Part shown: piece after piece, positions 18,417 through 27,837 of the stretch
Layout of the letters: each line of letters begins with the position of its first letter
How positions within the stretch are numbered: the first letter of the stretch is position 1
Assembly (NCBI GenBank): GCA_021821045.1
Contig: JAKACW010000043.1
Location: forward strand, 1-36,192
Source: Pseudomonadota bacterium
GTDB lineage: Bacteria > Pseudomonadota > Gammaproteobacteria > JAADHS01
Length of the DNA: 36,192 nucleotides
Reading direction: 5' to 3'
Position numbers and translations under genes: made by a program
The notes under the pieces: generated by a model
What the model was told of the DNA's origin: nothing
The model's input: only the letters and a program-made list of their open reading frames with translations
Databases searched by the model: none

Positions 18417-21251
18417 GTGGCGGACTACAAACACACACTGAATTTGCCCCAAACGGATTTCCCGATGAAAGGGAATCTGGCCCAGCGCGAACCGGCGCAG
18501 TTGGCCCAGTGGGAAGAGATGAAACTGTACCAAGCCGTGCGCGAAGCCGCGGCCGGACGGCCGAAGTTTGTTCTGCATGACGGTCCGCCTTACGCCAACG
18601 GCGCGATTCATATCGGTCACGCGGTCAATAAGATTCTCAAGGACATCATCGTCAAGGCGAAAACCCTGAGTGGATTCGACGCGCCCTATGTTCCAGGCTG
18701 GGATTGCCACGGCTTGCCCATCGAACATCAAGTGGAGAAAAAACTGGGTAAGGCTGGGGCAGGAACGAATGCGCGGGCATTTCGTCAGGCATGCCGCGAT
18801 TATGCCAGCGCTCAGGTGAACGCTCAGCGCGAGGATTTCAAACGTCTCGGCGTCATGGGCGACTGGGACAATCCCTATCTCACCATGAATTCCCGCTTCG
18901 AGGCCGACATCGTTCGCGCCCTCGGCCGCATTATCAAGCAGGGGCACGTGCACAAGGGCTACAAGCCGGTGCATTGGTGCATCGACTGCGGCTCGGCGTT
19001 GGCGGAGGCGGAAGTCGAATACCAGGACAAGACCTCGCCCGCCGTCGACGTGAAATTCCAAGTGCTGGACGACGTGGCGTTCATGCAGCGTGTACGGCGC
19101 GTGCCGAAGCACGAAGGTCATGGCCCTATCTCGGTGGTAATCTGGACCACCACGCCGTGGACGCTGCCGGCGAACCAGGCGGTGGCGTTGAATCCGAAGT
19201 TCGACTATGCCGTGGTGCAGTACGATGCCAAGCCGGGCGTCGAGCGATTAGTGTTGGCCGAATCCTTGGTGAAGGACGCCATGGGTCGCTACGGCATCGC
19301 GGATTATCGTGTGGTGGCCTACTGCAAGGGCGAAGATCTCGAAGGCTTGAAGCTGGGTCACCCCTTTTACGAGCGCGAAGTGCCGATCATCGTCGGCGAT
19401 CACGTTACGGCTGAAGCGGGCACCGGCGCGGTACATACGGCGCCGGGTCATGGTCAGGAAGACTATGTTGCCGGACAGCGTTACGGTCTGGCTGTCGACA
19501 ATCCGGTGGGTGGCGACGGCAAGTTTCTGCCCAATACGCCGTTGTTCGCCGGCGAGCATGTGTTCAAAGCCAACGAGCACGTTATCGAAGTGCTCAAGGC
19601 GAAACGAGCATTACTGCGGGAAGCGCGCCTGAGTCACAGCTATCCCCACTGTTGGCGCCACAAGACGCCGATCATTTTCCGCGCCACGCCCCAGTGGTTC
19701 ATCAGCATGGAGCAGAACGGTTTGCGCGAGCGCGCCTTGGCCTGCATCAAACAAGTCGCGTGGACGCCGGATTGGGGACAGGCGCGCATCGAGGGCATGG
19801 TGGGTAACCGTCCCGACTGGTGTATCTCACGGCAACGCAATTGGGGAGTGCCCGTCGCGTTGTTCGTGCACAAGGAAACCGGCGCGCTGCATCCGCGCAC
19901 CGAAGCGTCGATCGAAGCGGTGGCGAAGCGCATCGAGGAAGGCGGTATCGACGCCTGGTTCGATCTCGACCCCGAACACATCCTGGGCGACGAGGCCGCC
20001 GCCTACGAGAAAGTGACGGATACATTGGATGTCTGGTTCGATTCCGGTGTGACTCATGTCGCCGTGCTGGAACGGCGCGATGAACTCACTTGCCCGGCGG
20101 ATCTTTATCTGGAGGGCTCGGATCAACATCGCGGCTGGTTCCAATCGTCGTTGCTGGCGTCGGTGGCCATGCGCGGTTCGGCGCCCTATCGCGCTGTGCT
20201 GACCCACGGCTTCACCGTCGATGCCAACGGCATGAAGATGTCCAAGTCCGCCGGCAACGTGGTGGCGCCGCAGCAGGTGGTGAACTCCCTGGGCGCGGAC
20301 ATTCTGCGTTTGTGGGTGGCGGCGACGGACTATCGCGGCGAGATGAGCGTCTCCGACGAGATTCTCAAGCGCACCGCCGATGCTTACCGGCGCATTCGCA
20401 ACACGATGCGTTTCTTGCTGGCCAACTTGGTGGGTTTCGATCCCTCCAAGCACGCGGTCACCGACAGCGAGTTGATCGCGCTGGATCGCTGGATTCTCAA
20501 GCGCGCGGCCTTGCTGCAAACGGAAATCGTCAGCGCTTACGACGCCTACGAGTTTCACACCATCTACCAGAAGGTGCACAACTTCTGCGCCGTGGATCTG
20601 GGCAGCTTTTATCTCGACGTCATCAAGGACCGGCAGTACACCACGCAGAAAGACAGTCTGCCGCGGCGCTCCACCCAAACGGCGCTGTATCACATCAGCG
20701 AAGCCATGGTGCGCTGGCTGGCGCCCATCCTCAGTTTCACGGCGGAGGAAGTGTGGGGATACATCCCGGGCCGGCGCGGCAAGTCGGTGTTCTTCGAGAC
20801 GTGGCATAACTTTCCCAAGCTCGGCGAAGGGCCGGGTTTGGATAACGTGTTTTGGCAGCGTTTGCTGCAATTGCGCGAAGTGGTTGCCCGGCCCCTGGAG
20901 CAGTTGCGGGTGGCCAAGGCGATCGGTTCGTCCCTGGACGCCGAGATTGATCTCTATGTGCCGCCCGCGATCAAGCAGCAATTGGATATGTTGGGCGACG
21001 AACTGCGCTTCGCGTTCATCACGTCTTATGCGCGCGTGCATGACTTTGCGGCGAAACCCGCCGATGCGGCAACGGAGCGGTTGGAGGGCGGCGAAGAGGT
21101 GGCGGTCAAAGTCGCGGCCACGGCCCATCCGAAATGTGTGCGTTGCTGGCATCATCGGGACGATGTGGGTTCCAATGCCGAACATCCGGAACTGTGCGGC
21201 CGCTGCGTTACCAACGTTGCGGGTGCCGGCGAGCCGCGGCGTTTCGTATGA
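18417..21251 (+). CDS. ileS: Isoleucyl-tRNA synthetase
   Basis: A 944-residue class I synthetase, GTG start. HIGH is at 65-68 (GAIHIGH) and KMSKS at about 607-611. The editing region contains [12 protein letters not shown], and the C-terminal zinc site has CVRC (about 907-910) and CGRC. Length and the zinc domain fit the bacterial proteobacterial type rather than the mupirocin-resistant eukaryote-like type. The TGA overlaps the lspA ATG as ATGA. Confidence 0.98.
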   Translation: MADYKHTLNLPQTDFPMKGNLAQREPAQLAQWEEMKLYQAVREAAAGRPKFVLHDGPPYANGAIHIGHAVNKILKDIIVKAKTLSGFDAPYVPGWDCHGLPIEHQVEKKLGKAGAGTNARAFRQACRDYASAQVNAQREDFKRLGVMGDWDNPYLTMNSRFEADIVRALGRIIKQGHVHKGYKPVHWCIDCGSALAEAEVEYQDKTSPAVDVKFQVLDDVAFMQRVRRVPKHEGHGPISVVIWTTTPWTLPANQAVALNPKFDYAVVQYDAKPGVERLVLAESLVKDAMGRYGIADYRVVAYCKGEDLEGLKLGHPFYEREVPIIVGDHVTAEAGTGAVHTAPGHGQEDYVAGQRYGLAVDNPVGGDGKFLPNTPLFAGEHVFKANEHVIEVLKAKRALLREARLSHSYPHCWRHKTPIIFRATPQWFISMEQNGLRERALACIKQVAWTPDWGQARIEGMVGNRPDWCISRQRNWGVPVALFVHKETGALHPRTEASIEAVAKRIEEGGIDAWFDLDPEHILGDEAAAYEKVTDTLDVWFDSGVTHVAVLERRDELTCPADLYLEGSDQHRGWFQSSLLASVAMRGSAPYRAVLTHGFTVDANGMKMSKSAGNVVAPQQVVNSLGADILRLWVAATDYRGEMSVSDEILKRTADAYRRIRNTMRFLLANLVGFDPSKHAVTDSELIALDRWILKRAALLQTEIVSAYDAYEFHTIYQKVHNFCAVDLGSFYLDVIKDRQYTTQKDSLPRRSTQTALYHISEAMVRWLAPILSFTAEEVWGYIPGRRGKSVFFETWHNFPKLGEGPGLDNVFWQRLLQLREVVARPLEQLRVAKAIGSSLDAEIDLYVPPAIKQQLDMLGDELRFAFITSYARVHDFAAKPADAATERLEGGEEVAVKVAATAHPKCVRCWHHRDDVGSNAEHPELCGRCVTNVAGAGEPRRFV

Positions 21252-21754
21252 GCACGGTTACTGCCACGACGGTTAAAGAGAGATCCGGCCTGGTTTGGCT
21301 GTGGCTGAGTCTGGTAGTGATCGTGTTGGATCACCTCACCAAGTTCATCGCCAGTTCGAGCTTGGACTACGGCGTGCCGGTGCCGGTGTTTCCCGGCTTC
21401 AACTTCACCTTGGCTCACAATCTGGGGGCGGCGTTCAGCTTTCTGAGCGACGCCGGTGGTTGGCAACGCTGGTTCTTCACCGTGCTGGCTTTGGGCGTGA
21501 GCGCATGGTTGATTTGGTGGTTGCGGCGGCTCAATGCCCGTGTGTGGACGGAGTGTGCGGCGCTGGCGCTGATTTTGGGCGGCGCGATCGGCAATGTGAT
21601 CGACCGGGTGCGCTTGGGTTACGTCGTGGACTTTATCGATGTGTATTACGATCGCTGGCATTGGCCGGCGTTCAATATCGCCGATTCGGCCATCACCGTC
21701 GGCGCGGCGTTGTTGATTTGGCATAGTTTGCGCGGAGACAAAGAATCGCGGTAG
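21248..21754 (+). CDS. lspA: Lipoprotein signal peptidase (SPase II)
   Basis: A 168-residue inner-membrane aspartyl protease that cleaves prolipoproteins. It has four hydrophobic segments; the [13 protein letters not shown] motif, and catalytic aspartates D128 in YVVDFID and D146 in FNIADSAI. The start ATG overlaps the ileS stop. The last codons GAATCGCGG TAG belong to a REP unit, so the tail KESR and the stop codon come from the repeat. In E. coli and Pseudomonas fkpB follows; here it is absent. Confidence 0.96.
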   Translation: MSTVTATTVKERSGLVWLWLSLVVIVLDHLTKFIASSSLDYGVPVPVFPGFNFTLAHNLGAAFSFLSDAGGWQRWFFTVLALGVSAWLIWWLRRLNARVWTECAALALILGGAIGNVIDRVRLGYVVDFIDVYYDRWHWPAFNIADSAITVGAALLIWHSLRGDKESR

Positions 21755-21768
21755 GAAACCGCTCCCAC
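21744..21768 (-). repeat. REP 8: single unit b overlapping the lspA stop
   Basis: AATCGCGGTAGGAAACCGCTCCCAC split as inner arm AATCGCGG, loop, outer arm CCGCTCCCAC. The TAG inside it is the lspA stop codon. Confidence 0.9.
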
Positions 21769-21787
21769 AGGTGAATCGCCGTATCTT

Positions 21788-21867
21788 GTGGGAGCGGATC
21801 ATTCCGCCATTTGGTTCGGCGCAGACGATGATTCGGGCGACGAATCGCGGTAGGAAACCGCTCCCAC
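21788..21867. repeat. REPIN 9: long form (80 bases)
   Basis: Outer arms are intact, unit a has CCGCCATT instead of CCGCGATT, and the centre is about 20 bases longer than in the 61-base forms. It ends 26 bases before the ispH ATG, so it is in or next to the ispH leader. Confidence 0.88.
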
Positions 21868-21893
21868 GCAACAAGAGTGAGACAGAGAAGTTT

Positions 21894-22832
21894 ATGCAAG
21901 TGTATTTAGCTAATCCCCGCGGCTTCTGTGCCGGCGTCGACCGCGCTATCGGGATCGTCGAGCGCGCCCTGGAAATGTTCGGCGCGCCGATTTTTGTGCG
22001 CCACGAAGTCGTCCACAACAAGTTCGTGGTGGATGGCTTGCGTCGGAAGGGCGCCATATTCGTTGATGAGCTGCGTGACGTGCCTGATGGTGCGACGGTG
22101 ATCTTTAGCGCCCACGGTGTTTCCAAAGCGGTCTGGCGCGAGGCGCAGGAGCGTGAATTGCGGGTGTTCGACGCCACCTGCCCGCTGGTGACCAAGGTTC
22201 ACATCGAAGTCGCCAAGCACGCCGAGGAAGGCCGGGAAGTGATCCTGATTGGCCATGAAGGCCATCCCGAGGTGGAAGGCACCATGGGGCAGTATGAGCG
22301 CCACAATGCCGGCGGTGGCGTCTATCTTGTGGAAGATGTGGCGGACGTCGAGACGTTAGCGCTGCGCAACCCCGACTCAGCCATGTTCGTGACCCAGACC
22401 ACCCTATCGGTGGATGACACCAAAGAAATCATCGCCGCGCTGCAGCGCAAATTCCCCGGCGTGCGCGGGCCGCGCAAGGACGATATCTGCTATGCGACAC
22501 AGAACCGCCAGGATGCGGTGAAAACCCTGGCGGCGGAAAGTCAGGTTGTGCTGGTCGTCGGGTCGAAAAACAGCTCCAACTCCAATCGTCTGCGGGAGAT
22601 CGCCGAGAAGGAAGGCGCCCGTGCTTATCTTATCGACAATGCGGCGCAGATCCGTCCCGAGTGGATCGAGGGCGCCGACAGTGTGGGCGTGACCGCCGGA
22701 GCGTCCGCGCCCGAAGTCCTCGTCAAGGATGTGCTGCGCCTGCTGGAAGAGAAGGGCGCGACGGTTCAAGAACTGCGCGGCAGGGAAGAGAATGTGGTGT
22801 TCAGTTTGCCGAAGGAGCTGCGCAAGGCGTGA
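21894..22832 (+). CDS. ispH: 4-hydroxy-3-methylbut-2-enyl diphosphate reductase IspH
   Basis: A 312-residue [4Fe-4S] enzyme giving IPP and DMAPP in the MEP pathway. Cluster cysteines are C12 (NPRGFCAGV), about C96 (FDATCPLV) and about C197 ([11 protein letters not shown]), the E. coli spacing. ATG 21894 is chosen because [15 protein letters not shown] is the family start with GAGAAG upstream; an in-frame start at 21771 would translate a REP element and is spurious. Confidence 0.97.
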   Translation: MQVYLANPRGFCAGVDRAIGIVERALEMFGAPIFVRHEVVHNKFVVDGLRRKGAIFVDELRDVPDGATVIFSAHGVSKAVWREAQERELRVFDATCPLVTKVHIEVAKHAEEGREVILIGHEGHPEVEGTMGQYERHNAGGGVYLVEDVADVETLALRNPDSAMFVTQTTLSVDDTKEIIAALQRKFPGVRGPRKDDICYATQNRQDAVKTLAAESQVVLVVGSKNSSNSNRLREIAEKEGARAYLIDNAAQIRPEWIEGADSVGVTAGASAPEVLVKDVLRLLEEKGATVQELRGREENVVFSLPKELRKA

Positions 22833-22857
22833 CGGGTTGGTGTCCGCGCCGATTCAT

Positions 22858-22880
22858 ATCGCGGATGAATCCGCTCCCAC
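22858..22880 (-). repeat. REP 10: single unit a, minus strand
   Basis: ATCGCGG, loop ATGAAT, CCGCTCCCAC. It follows the ispH stop by 25 bases. Confidence 0.85.
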
Positions 22881-22900
22881 GGCGGAATGTGAACTCAAGT

Positions 22901-22979
22901 GTGGGAGCGAATCATTTCGCGATGAGTGGGGCCGGTGTGACGAATTCGTCGAAAAATCGCGGTAGGAAACCGCTCCCAC
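22901..22979. repeat. REPIN 11: long form between ispH and pilE
   Basis: A 79-base pair with unit a slightly diverged (GTGGGAGCGA, loop ATCATT, TCGCGAT: a compensated stem) and unit b intact (loop TTTCCTA). The G-to-A and C-to-T changes keep the small stem paired, suggesting structure matters. Confidence 0.88.
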
Positions 22980-23010
22980 AGCGAAATCGTATGAGCGGAG
23001 GTTGCTGCGA

Positions 23011-23472
23011 TTAGCGCCGCCAACAATCCTGGGCGTTGCCGCCGCCGGAGATTCCTTTGACCCCCGCGTTCGTCAACGTCAGATTTCCGCAAGTCGCGTC
23101 ATTGGTCGCTTGTTGCCCTTGCGGAACCGCTCTAATGGTGTACGTCGTCGCGGCTTGCGCTTGAATCTGCATTTGGTAGTAGCCGTTCTCCGTCAAATTG
23201 CTGCCCAAAACGTCCGTCGTCGCACCCGCGGCAATCGTCGCTGTGGCGTAGGTATTGCGGTCGATGAAATAACGTTCCATGCGATTCGCCAAATCCAGCA
23301 GCGCCGCCTTACCTTCCGCTCGGCGGGTCCGCGTCACGCTGTCGCGATAACTCGGATAGGCAATTGCCGCCAGGATCGCGACAATTACCAGGGCGATCAT
23401 GACTTCCAACAAGGTAAATCCATGAATGCGGTGACGGCGGTAGATCTCGGTACGAACGGACAGATTGGCCAT
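23011..23472 (-). CDS. pilE: Type IV pilin-like protein PilE
   Basis: About 153 residues from ATG 23472 (ATG 23481 adds three). The leader MANLSVRTEIYRRHRIHG is cut before FTLLEVMIAL, the class III prepilin signal with E+5, followed by the hydrophobic pilin helix. A C-terminal cysteine pair (ATCGNLT and QDCW) can close a disulphide loop. It resembles PilE-type minor pilins and lies downstream of ispH as in Pseudomonas. Here it stands alone, on the opposite strand to ispH, without pilVWXY1/fimTU beside it. Confidence 0.88.
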   Translation of the reverse strand: MANLSVRTEIYRRHRIHGFTLLEVMIALVIVAILAAIAYPSYRDSVTRTRRAEGKAALLDLANRMERYFIDRNTYATATIAAGATTDVLGSNLTENGYYQMQIQAQAATTYTIRAVPQGQQATNDATCGNLTLTNAGVKGISGGGNAQDCWRR

Positions 23473-23521
23473 GGTAATCATCTCGCTAATTCTGTGGATT
23501 CATGAATTCCGATTAAAAATC

Positions 23522-23530
23522 AGTATAACA
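23522..23530 (-). promoter_or_regulatory. Extended -10 promoter for pilE
   Basis: On the minus strand TGTTATACT (TGnTATACT) lies about 40-50 bases before the pilE start, in an AT-rich gap. No -35 match and no TGGC/GC sigma-54 pair is seen, so PilR control of this gene is not supported. Confidence 0.4.
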
Positions 23531-23594
23531 ATATCGGGTCATCACTCGATAAATTGAATACGTATCTGAATTGCGGAAGGATTTCGCCTCGAAC

Positions 23595-24593
23595 ATGGAC
23601 GTCAAACGCCGCCGACGCTGGGGATGGCTTGTCAAAGGTGTGATCACCGTCACACTTTTGGTTTGGGTCGTGCGCCTTGCTGATCCGCAGGCGCTCAGTC
23701 AAACGCTTGGCCGACTCGACATGGCCGCCGTGGCTTGGGCGCTGGCGGCACTGGCGCTGGCCTATGTCATTGCGTTTTTTCGCTGGGGCATCCTGTTGCG
23801 CTGTGTTGGAATGCACAGTCCGTTGCGAACGATCGTTCCCGAATACTTGCTCAGCATGTTTTATAACCACGTTCTGCCGAGCAGCGTCGGCGGCGACGCT
23901 GTGCGGGCGTATTACCTGACGCGGCGCGGCTTCGATTTACACGCCGTGGTTGCATCGACGGTGGTCGATCGATTGTTGGGTCTCGCCGGTGTGGTGCTCA
24001 TGTCGACGACGCTTTGGGTTGCGATCGCGGCGACGTTGCAGATCGGCGGCATCTTGCGCTTCGGTCCGGTGATCGCGGTCTTGGCTTGCATGGGTTTATT
24101 GATTTGGGTCGCGCGCCGAATGGCGGGCGCCTTGAAGCGGACGTTAGCCGGTTTCGGCTCGCCGAGGGTGCGCGAATTGTTGTTGCGACTGTTCGAAGCC
24201 TTGGAGAATTATGCCGGTCATCCCATTGTCAGCGTCAATGCGCTGATTCTAAGCATTGCCAGCCAATGCGCCATCGTCTTTGCCTATGTGAGTCTTGGTC
24301 AAGCATTGCACATTGAAATGTCGTGGCTGCACTATTTTTTTGTTGTGCCGAGCGTTATGTTTATGCAAATCTTGCCCATCTCTTTCGCCGGGATGGGCGT
24401 GCGAGAGGCCGGTTTGGTTGGGCTCTTGGCCCTGTTGGGCGTCGATACCAATCAGGCAGTCGCTTTGTCGATCGCTTATCTGGCGGTGTTTTGGTTGTCG
24501 GTTATCCCGGGCGCGGGAGTGGCTTTGTGGTATTTCATGCGTCGACCCCGAGAGGGGAAACTGGACAAGAATGGACAGACCGATGCCCAGTGA
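23595..24593 (+). CDS. Flippase-like (LPG synthase TM-family/AglD-like) membrane protein
   Basis: About 332 residues from ATG 23595 (GGAAGG upstream; a TTG at 23571 is the alternative). Around eight hydrophobic segments and the conserved NHVLPSSVGGDAVRAYYLTRRG and PISFAGMGVREAGLVGLLALLG mark the UPF0104/lysylphosphatidylglycerol-synthase transmembrane family without the aminoacyl-transfer domain. Members are associated with glycolipid or hopanoid modification and lipid movement; the substrate is unknown. It overlaps the following glycosyltransferase by about 20 bases, so the two probably act in one pathway. Confidence 0.8.
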   Translation: MDVKRRRRWGWLVKGVITVTLLVWVVRLADPQALSQTLGRLDMAAVAWALAALALAYVIAFFRWGILLRCVGMHSPLRTIVPEYLLSMFYNHVLPSSVGGDAVRAYYLTRRGFDLHAVVASTVVDRLLGLAGVVLMSTTLWVAIAATLQIGGILRFGPVIAVLACMGLLIWVARRMAGALKRTLAGFGSPRVRELLLRLFEALENYAGHPIVSVNALILSIASQCAIVFAYVSLGQALHIEMSWLHYFFVVPSVMFMQILPISFAGMGVREAGLVGLLALLGVDTNQAVALSIAYLAVFWLSVIPGAGVALWYFMRRPREGKLDKNGQTDAQ

Positions 24594-25539
24594 AGTTAAA
24601 GTTGAGATTAGCGTCATCGTGCCGGCGCGCAGCGAGGAAGCGGTGCTGCGCCATTCGCTGGAGGTCATCGCCGGCGTGATGCGCGGTGTCACTGAGCATT
24701 TTGAACTGATCGTCGTCGATGACGGATCGGACGACGGGACGTTTGCCATCGTTCGCGAAGCACACGCCGCCGACAGCCGAATCAAGGGTGTGCGATTGTC
24801 ACGCGGGTTCGGCAAGGAAGCCGCGCTGATGGCGGGCATGCGTGTCGCGCGCGGTCTCGCGGTGATTACCCTTGACGCGGACTTGCAGCACCCCCCGCAG
24901 TTGATTCCGAAGATGGTTGAACAGTGGCGCGACGGGGCGATGATCGTTCACGGCGTCAAGGAAGAGCGGTTGTTCGGCGGCACGTTTCATCGTTTTGCCG
25001 CGCAGTTTTTCAACCGCATGTTTTCCAAAATCGCCGGTTTCGACATGGTGGGCAGTTCGGACTTTAAGCTGCTGGATGCCAAGATCGCGCGCTTGCTGGT
25101 GGAGCGCTTTCCGGAGCACAGCCGCTTTCATCGCGGCCTGAGCACCTGGATGGGTTATCGCCAAGTGTCCTTGCCCTTCAAGGTTGCGCAGCGCAAGGCG
25201 GGTGTTTCGCAGTGGCGTTTGACGGATCTGCTGCGTTATGCGTGGAATACGCTGACCGCGTATTCATCGCTGCCGTTGAAGTTGATCCCCGTGATGGGAC
25301 TGTTCATGCTGGCCATATCGGTTGTGTTGGGGCTCGAAGCGATCATGTCGCGGTTGGCGGGCAATGCGGTCTCCGGTTTTGCGACCTTGGAAATGACCAT
25401 TCTATTCACCGGCAGCATGATCATGATCGGTCTTGGAATTATTGGTCAGTATCTAAGCCGCATGTACGACGAACTCAAGCGTCGCCCGCTGTTTTTGGTC
25501 GACGAAACGGTCGGTATCGAAACGAGCGGCGAAGAGTAG
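24571..25539 (+). CDS. GT2 polyprenyl-phosphate glycosyltransferase (GtrB/DPM1-like)
   Basis: About 322 residues from ATG 24571 (24583 also possible). The GT-A domain shows ISVIVPARSEEAVL, ELIVVDDGSDDGT and the metal-binding VITLDADLQHPPQLIP. Two C-terminal hydrophobic helices (LIPVMGLFMLAISVVLGLEA, TILFTGSMIMIGLGIIGQYL) anchor it in the inner membrane. The family moves a sugar from a nucleotide sugar to undecaprenyl phosphate, facing the cytoplasm. It is coupled to the flippase-like gene. The stop codon TAG lies inside the head of a REP element. Confidence 0.87.
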   Translation: MDRPMPSEVKVEISVIVPARSEEAVLRHSLEVIAGVMRGVTEHFELIVVDDGSDDGTFAIVREAHAADSRIKGVRLSRGFGKEAALMAGMRVARGLAVITLDADLQHPPQLIPKMVEQWRDGAMIVHGVKEERLFGGTFHRFAAQFFNRMFSKIAGFDMVGSSDFKLLDAKIARLLVERFPEHSRFHRGLSTWMGYRQVSLPFKVAQRKAGVSQWRLTDLLRYAWNTLTAYSSLPLKLIPVMGLFMLAISVVLGLEAIMSRLAGNAVSGFATLEMTILFTGSMIMIGLGIIGQYLSRMYDELKRRPLFLVDETVGIETSGEE

Positions 25540-25595
25540 GAGCGGTTTATTCCGCGATTGAGCCGACAAGAATCGCGGTAGGAAACCGTTCCCAC
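25536..25595. repeat. REPIN 12 overlapping the GT2 stop codon
   Basis: The left arm reads GTAGGAGCGG, loop TTTATT, CCGCGATT; its TAG is the stop of the GT2 gene. The right unit b ends CCGTTCCCAC. The two outer arms carry different single changes. It lies between convergent genes (GT2 and rsmE). Confidence 0.88.
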
Positions 25596-25613
25596 AGGGC
25601 GAGCGAACCCCGG

Positions 25614-26351
25614 TTAACGCAAGTCACCCCACCGCGCCTGGAGCAGGCTAACGGCGCTAACGGCAGCGGTCTCGGCGCGGAGTATGCGCGGACCCAGATG
25701 CCAGCTTGAAAATCCCATCATCCCCGCCTGTGTGATTTCATCCTCACGAAAACCGCCTTCCGGTCCCACAAGCACGATGGCCCGGTGTGGCACGGTGTTC
25801 GAAATGTGCGACTCAGCCGCCAAATTTAGAATGAGCCGTTGCTCGGCTTCGGCGCGCGGGGGAAGTTCGCTCATCCAAACGTCCAGCGCTATCGGCGCGT
25901 GAATCATGGGCAAGCGATTGCGGCCGCATTGTTCGCAGGCGCTGATGGCGATCTCCTGCCAATGGTGTTGCCGCCGCTCCGCGCGTTCGTCGTTGAGTTT
26001 GACGTCGCTGTAGCGGGTGAACAGCGGCACGATCTCGCTGACGCCCAGCTCGGTGGCTTTCTGCACGATCCAATCCATTTTCTCGCCTTTGGCCAATCCC
26101 TGAGCCAGCACCATATGCAGTGGGCTCTCGCGATCGTCCGGCCGAAAGGTGGAAACGCGGATCTCGGCCTGCTTCTTGCTGACGTTGACCAGCACGCCGT
26201 CGTATTCGCCGCTCTGTCCATTGAACACGATGAGCGGTGAATCGTTGTCCAAGCGCAAGACGCGAGTCAGGTAGTGCAGTGTCTTGTCGGCTACTTTTAT
26301 CGTGCCGCCATCGGATAGTGGACCTGGGAGATGTACTCGCGGTATGCGCAT
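25614..26351 (-). CDS. rsmE: 16S rRNA m3U1498 methyltransferase RsmE
   Basis: A 245-residue SPOUT methyltransferase. MRIPRVHLPGPL, GQSGEYDGVL, QKATELGVSEIVPLFTRYS and the knot region VLVGPEGGFREDEI plus HLGPRILRAETAAVSAVSL are diagnostic. It starts 13 bases after the bioA stop on the same strand, so bioA-rsmE is probably one transcript. Confidence 0.96.
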   Translation of the reverse strand: MRIPRVHLPGPLSDGGTIKVADKTLHYLTRVLRLDNDSPLIVFNGQSGEYDGVLVNVSKKQAEIRVSTFRPDDRESPLHMVLAQGLAKGEKMDWIVQKATELGVSEIVPLFTRYSDVKLNDERAERRQHHWQEIAISACEQCGRNRLPMIHAPIALDVWMSELPPRAEAEQRLILNLAAESHISNTVPHRAIVLVGPEGGFREDEITQAGMMGFSSWHLGPRILRAETAAVSAVSLLQARWGDLR

Positions 26352-26364
26352 CGCGTCGCCCGAG

Positions 26365-27729
26365 CTAGTCCTTGGTTGCCCGAGCGATGCCGTCGGCGGC
26401 GACTTGAGTCATGAGATCGATTTCGTCCTCGGTAATGACGTAGGGCGGCATGAAGTACACCACATTGCCGAGGGGGCGCAGCAGAACGCCGTGCTGCAAG
26501 CCGTATTGGTAAACGCGGACGCCGCGGCGTTCCTGCCAGGGGAAAGGTTCACGGGAACGCTTTTCCTTGACTAACTCGATGGCCAGGATCATGCCGGTCT
26601 GGCGGATGTCGCCGACATGGGGATGATTGCGCAAAGACTCGACGTTGCTTTTCATGCGCTGCGCCAATGCTCGGTTGGATTGCAAAGGCTTTTGTTGGTC
26701 GAACAACTCCAGCGTGGCCAGCGCCGCGCGGCAGGCGAGCGGATTGCCGGTGTAGCTATGCGAATGCAGGAATGCCTTTTGTGCCTCGTAGGGCGCGTAA
26801 AACGCGTCGTAGATGGCGTCTTTGGTGAGAACAGCGGCGAGCGGAAGATAACCTCCGGTGAGACCCTTGCCGATGCACATGAAGTCCGGCGTGATGTCGC
26901 CCTGTTCGCAGGCGAACAGCGTGCCCGTGCGGCCGAAGCCGACGGCGATTTCGTCGGCAATCAGGTGGACGTTGTAGCGATCGCACAGGGCGCGCAGTTG
27001 CGTGAGGTAGGCTGGATCGTACATGCGCATCGATCCGGCGCACTGTACCAGTGGTTCGACGATGACGGCGCAGGTTTCGGCGGCATGGCGGATCAGAAGT
27101 TGCTCCAAGGCCTGAGCGCACCGCGCGGCGTACTGCGCGCTCGATTCGTCCCGCTCCGCGGCGTAGGCATCGGGCGAGGGCGCGGTGAGGCACTCCATCA
27201 GCAGCGGCCCATAGGTGTCTTTGTACAGCGGAACATTGCCCACGGCGAGGGCGCCAAGGGTTTCGCCGTGGTAGCTGTTGGAAAGGGTGATGAACTTGCG
27301 TCGTTGCCCCTCGCCGACGTTGAGCCAAGAGTGGAAGCTCATTTTGAGCGCGACTTCGACCGCCGAGGAGCCGTTGTCGGTAAAGAACACGCGCGTCAAA
27401 CCGGTGGGGGCGATGCGAACGAGTTTTTCGGCCAGTTCGATGGCGGGGGCATGGGTAAATCCCGCCAGCATCACATGCTCCAGGGTGTCGAGCTGCCCTT
27501 TCAGCGCGGCGTTGATGAACGGATGGCTGTGTCCGAAGATGTTGACCCACCAGGAACTGATGGCGTCGAGATAGCGTTTGCCATCGTAGTCTTCCATCCA
27601 CACGCCCTGACCGCGCGCGATCGGGATCAGCGGCAGCCATTGGTGATCGTGCATTTGGGTGCAGGGGTGCCACAGCGCGGCGAGATCGCGCTCGACCCAG
27701 GATGCGTTGGTGTTCTGTGGGTTTGCCAT
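26365..27729 (-). CDS. bioA: Adenosylmethionine-8-amino-7-oxononanoate aminotransferase BioA
   Basis: A 454-residue PLP enzyme that uses SAM as amino donor to form DAPA in biotin synthesis. DLAALWHPCTQMHDH, ISSWWVNIFGHSHP, NSYHGETLGALAVGN and the PLP lysine in CIGKGLTGGYLPLAAVL fit BioA rather than other class III aminotransferases. No other biotin gene is in the window; upstream lies metF across a REP-containing gap. Confidence 0.95.
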   Translation of the reverse strand: MANPQNTNASWVERDLAALWHPCTQMHDHQWLPLIPIARGQGVWMEDYDGKRYLDAISSWWVNIFGHSHPFINAALKGQLDTLEHVMLAGFTHAPAIELAEKLVRIAPTGLTRVFFTDNGSSAVEVALKMSFHSWLNVGEGQRRKFITLSNSYHGETLGALAVGNVPLYKDTYGPLLMECLTAPSPDAYAAERDESSAQYAARCAQALEQLLIRHAAETCAVIVEPLVQCAGSMRMYDPAYLTQLRALCDRYNVHLIADEIAVGFGRTGTLFACEQGDITPDFMCIGKGLTGGYLPLAAVLTKDAIYDAFYAPYEAQKAFLHSHSYTGNPLACRAALATLELFDQQKPLQSNRALAQRMKSNVESLRNHPHVGDIRQTGMILAIELVKEKRSREPFPWQERRGVRVYQYGLQHGVLLRPLGNVVYFMPPYVITEDEIDLMTQVAADGIARATKD

Positions 27730-27837
27730 GGGCGGGGTCCGCTTAGGACGCTATGCGCACTACTTTAACACCGCATCGAGTTGGCTTGGGCGTCGAGCCG
27801 CGATTTGATTCGGCCATTGTGACGATTCCAGCGAAGC

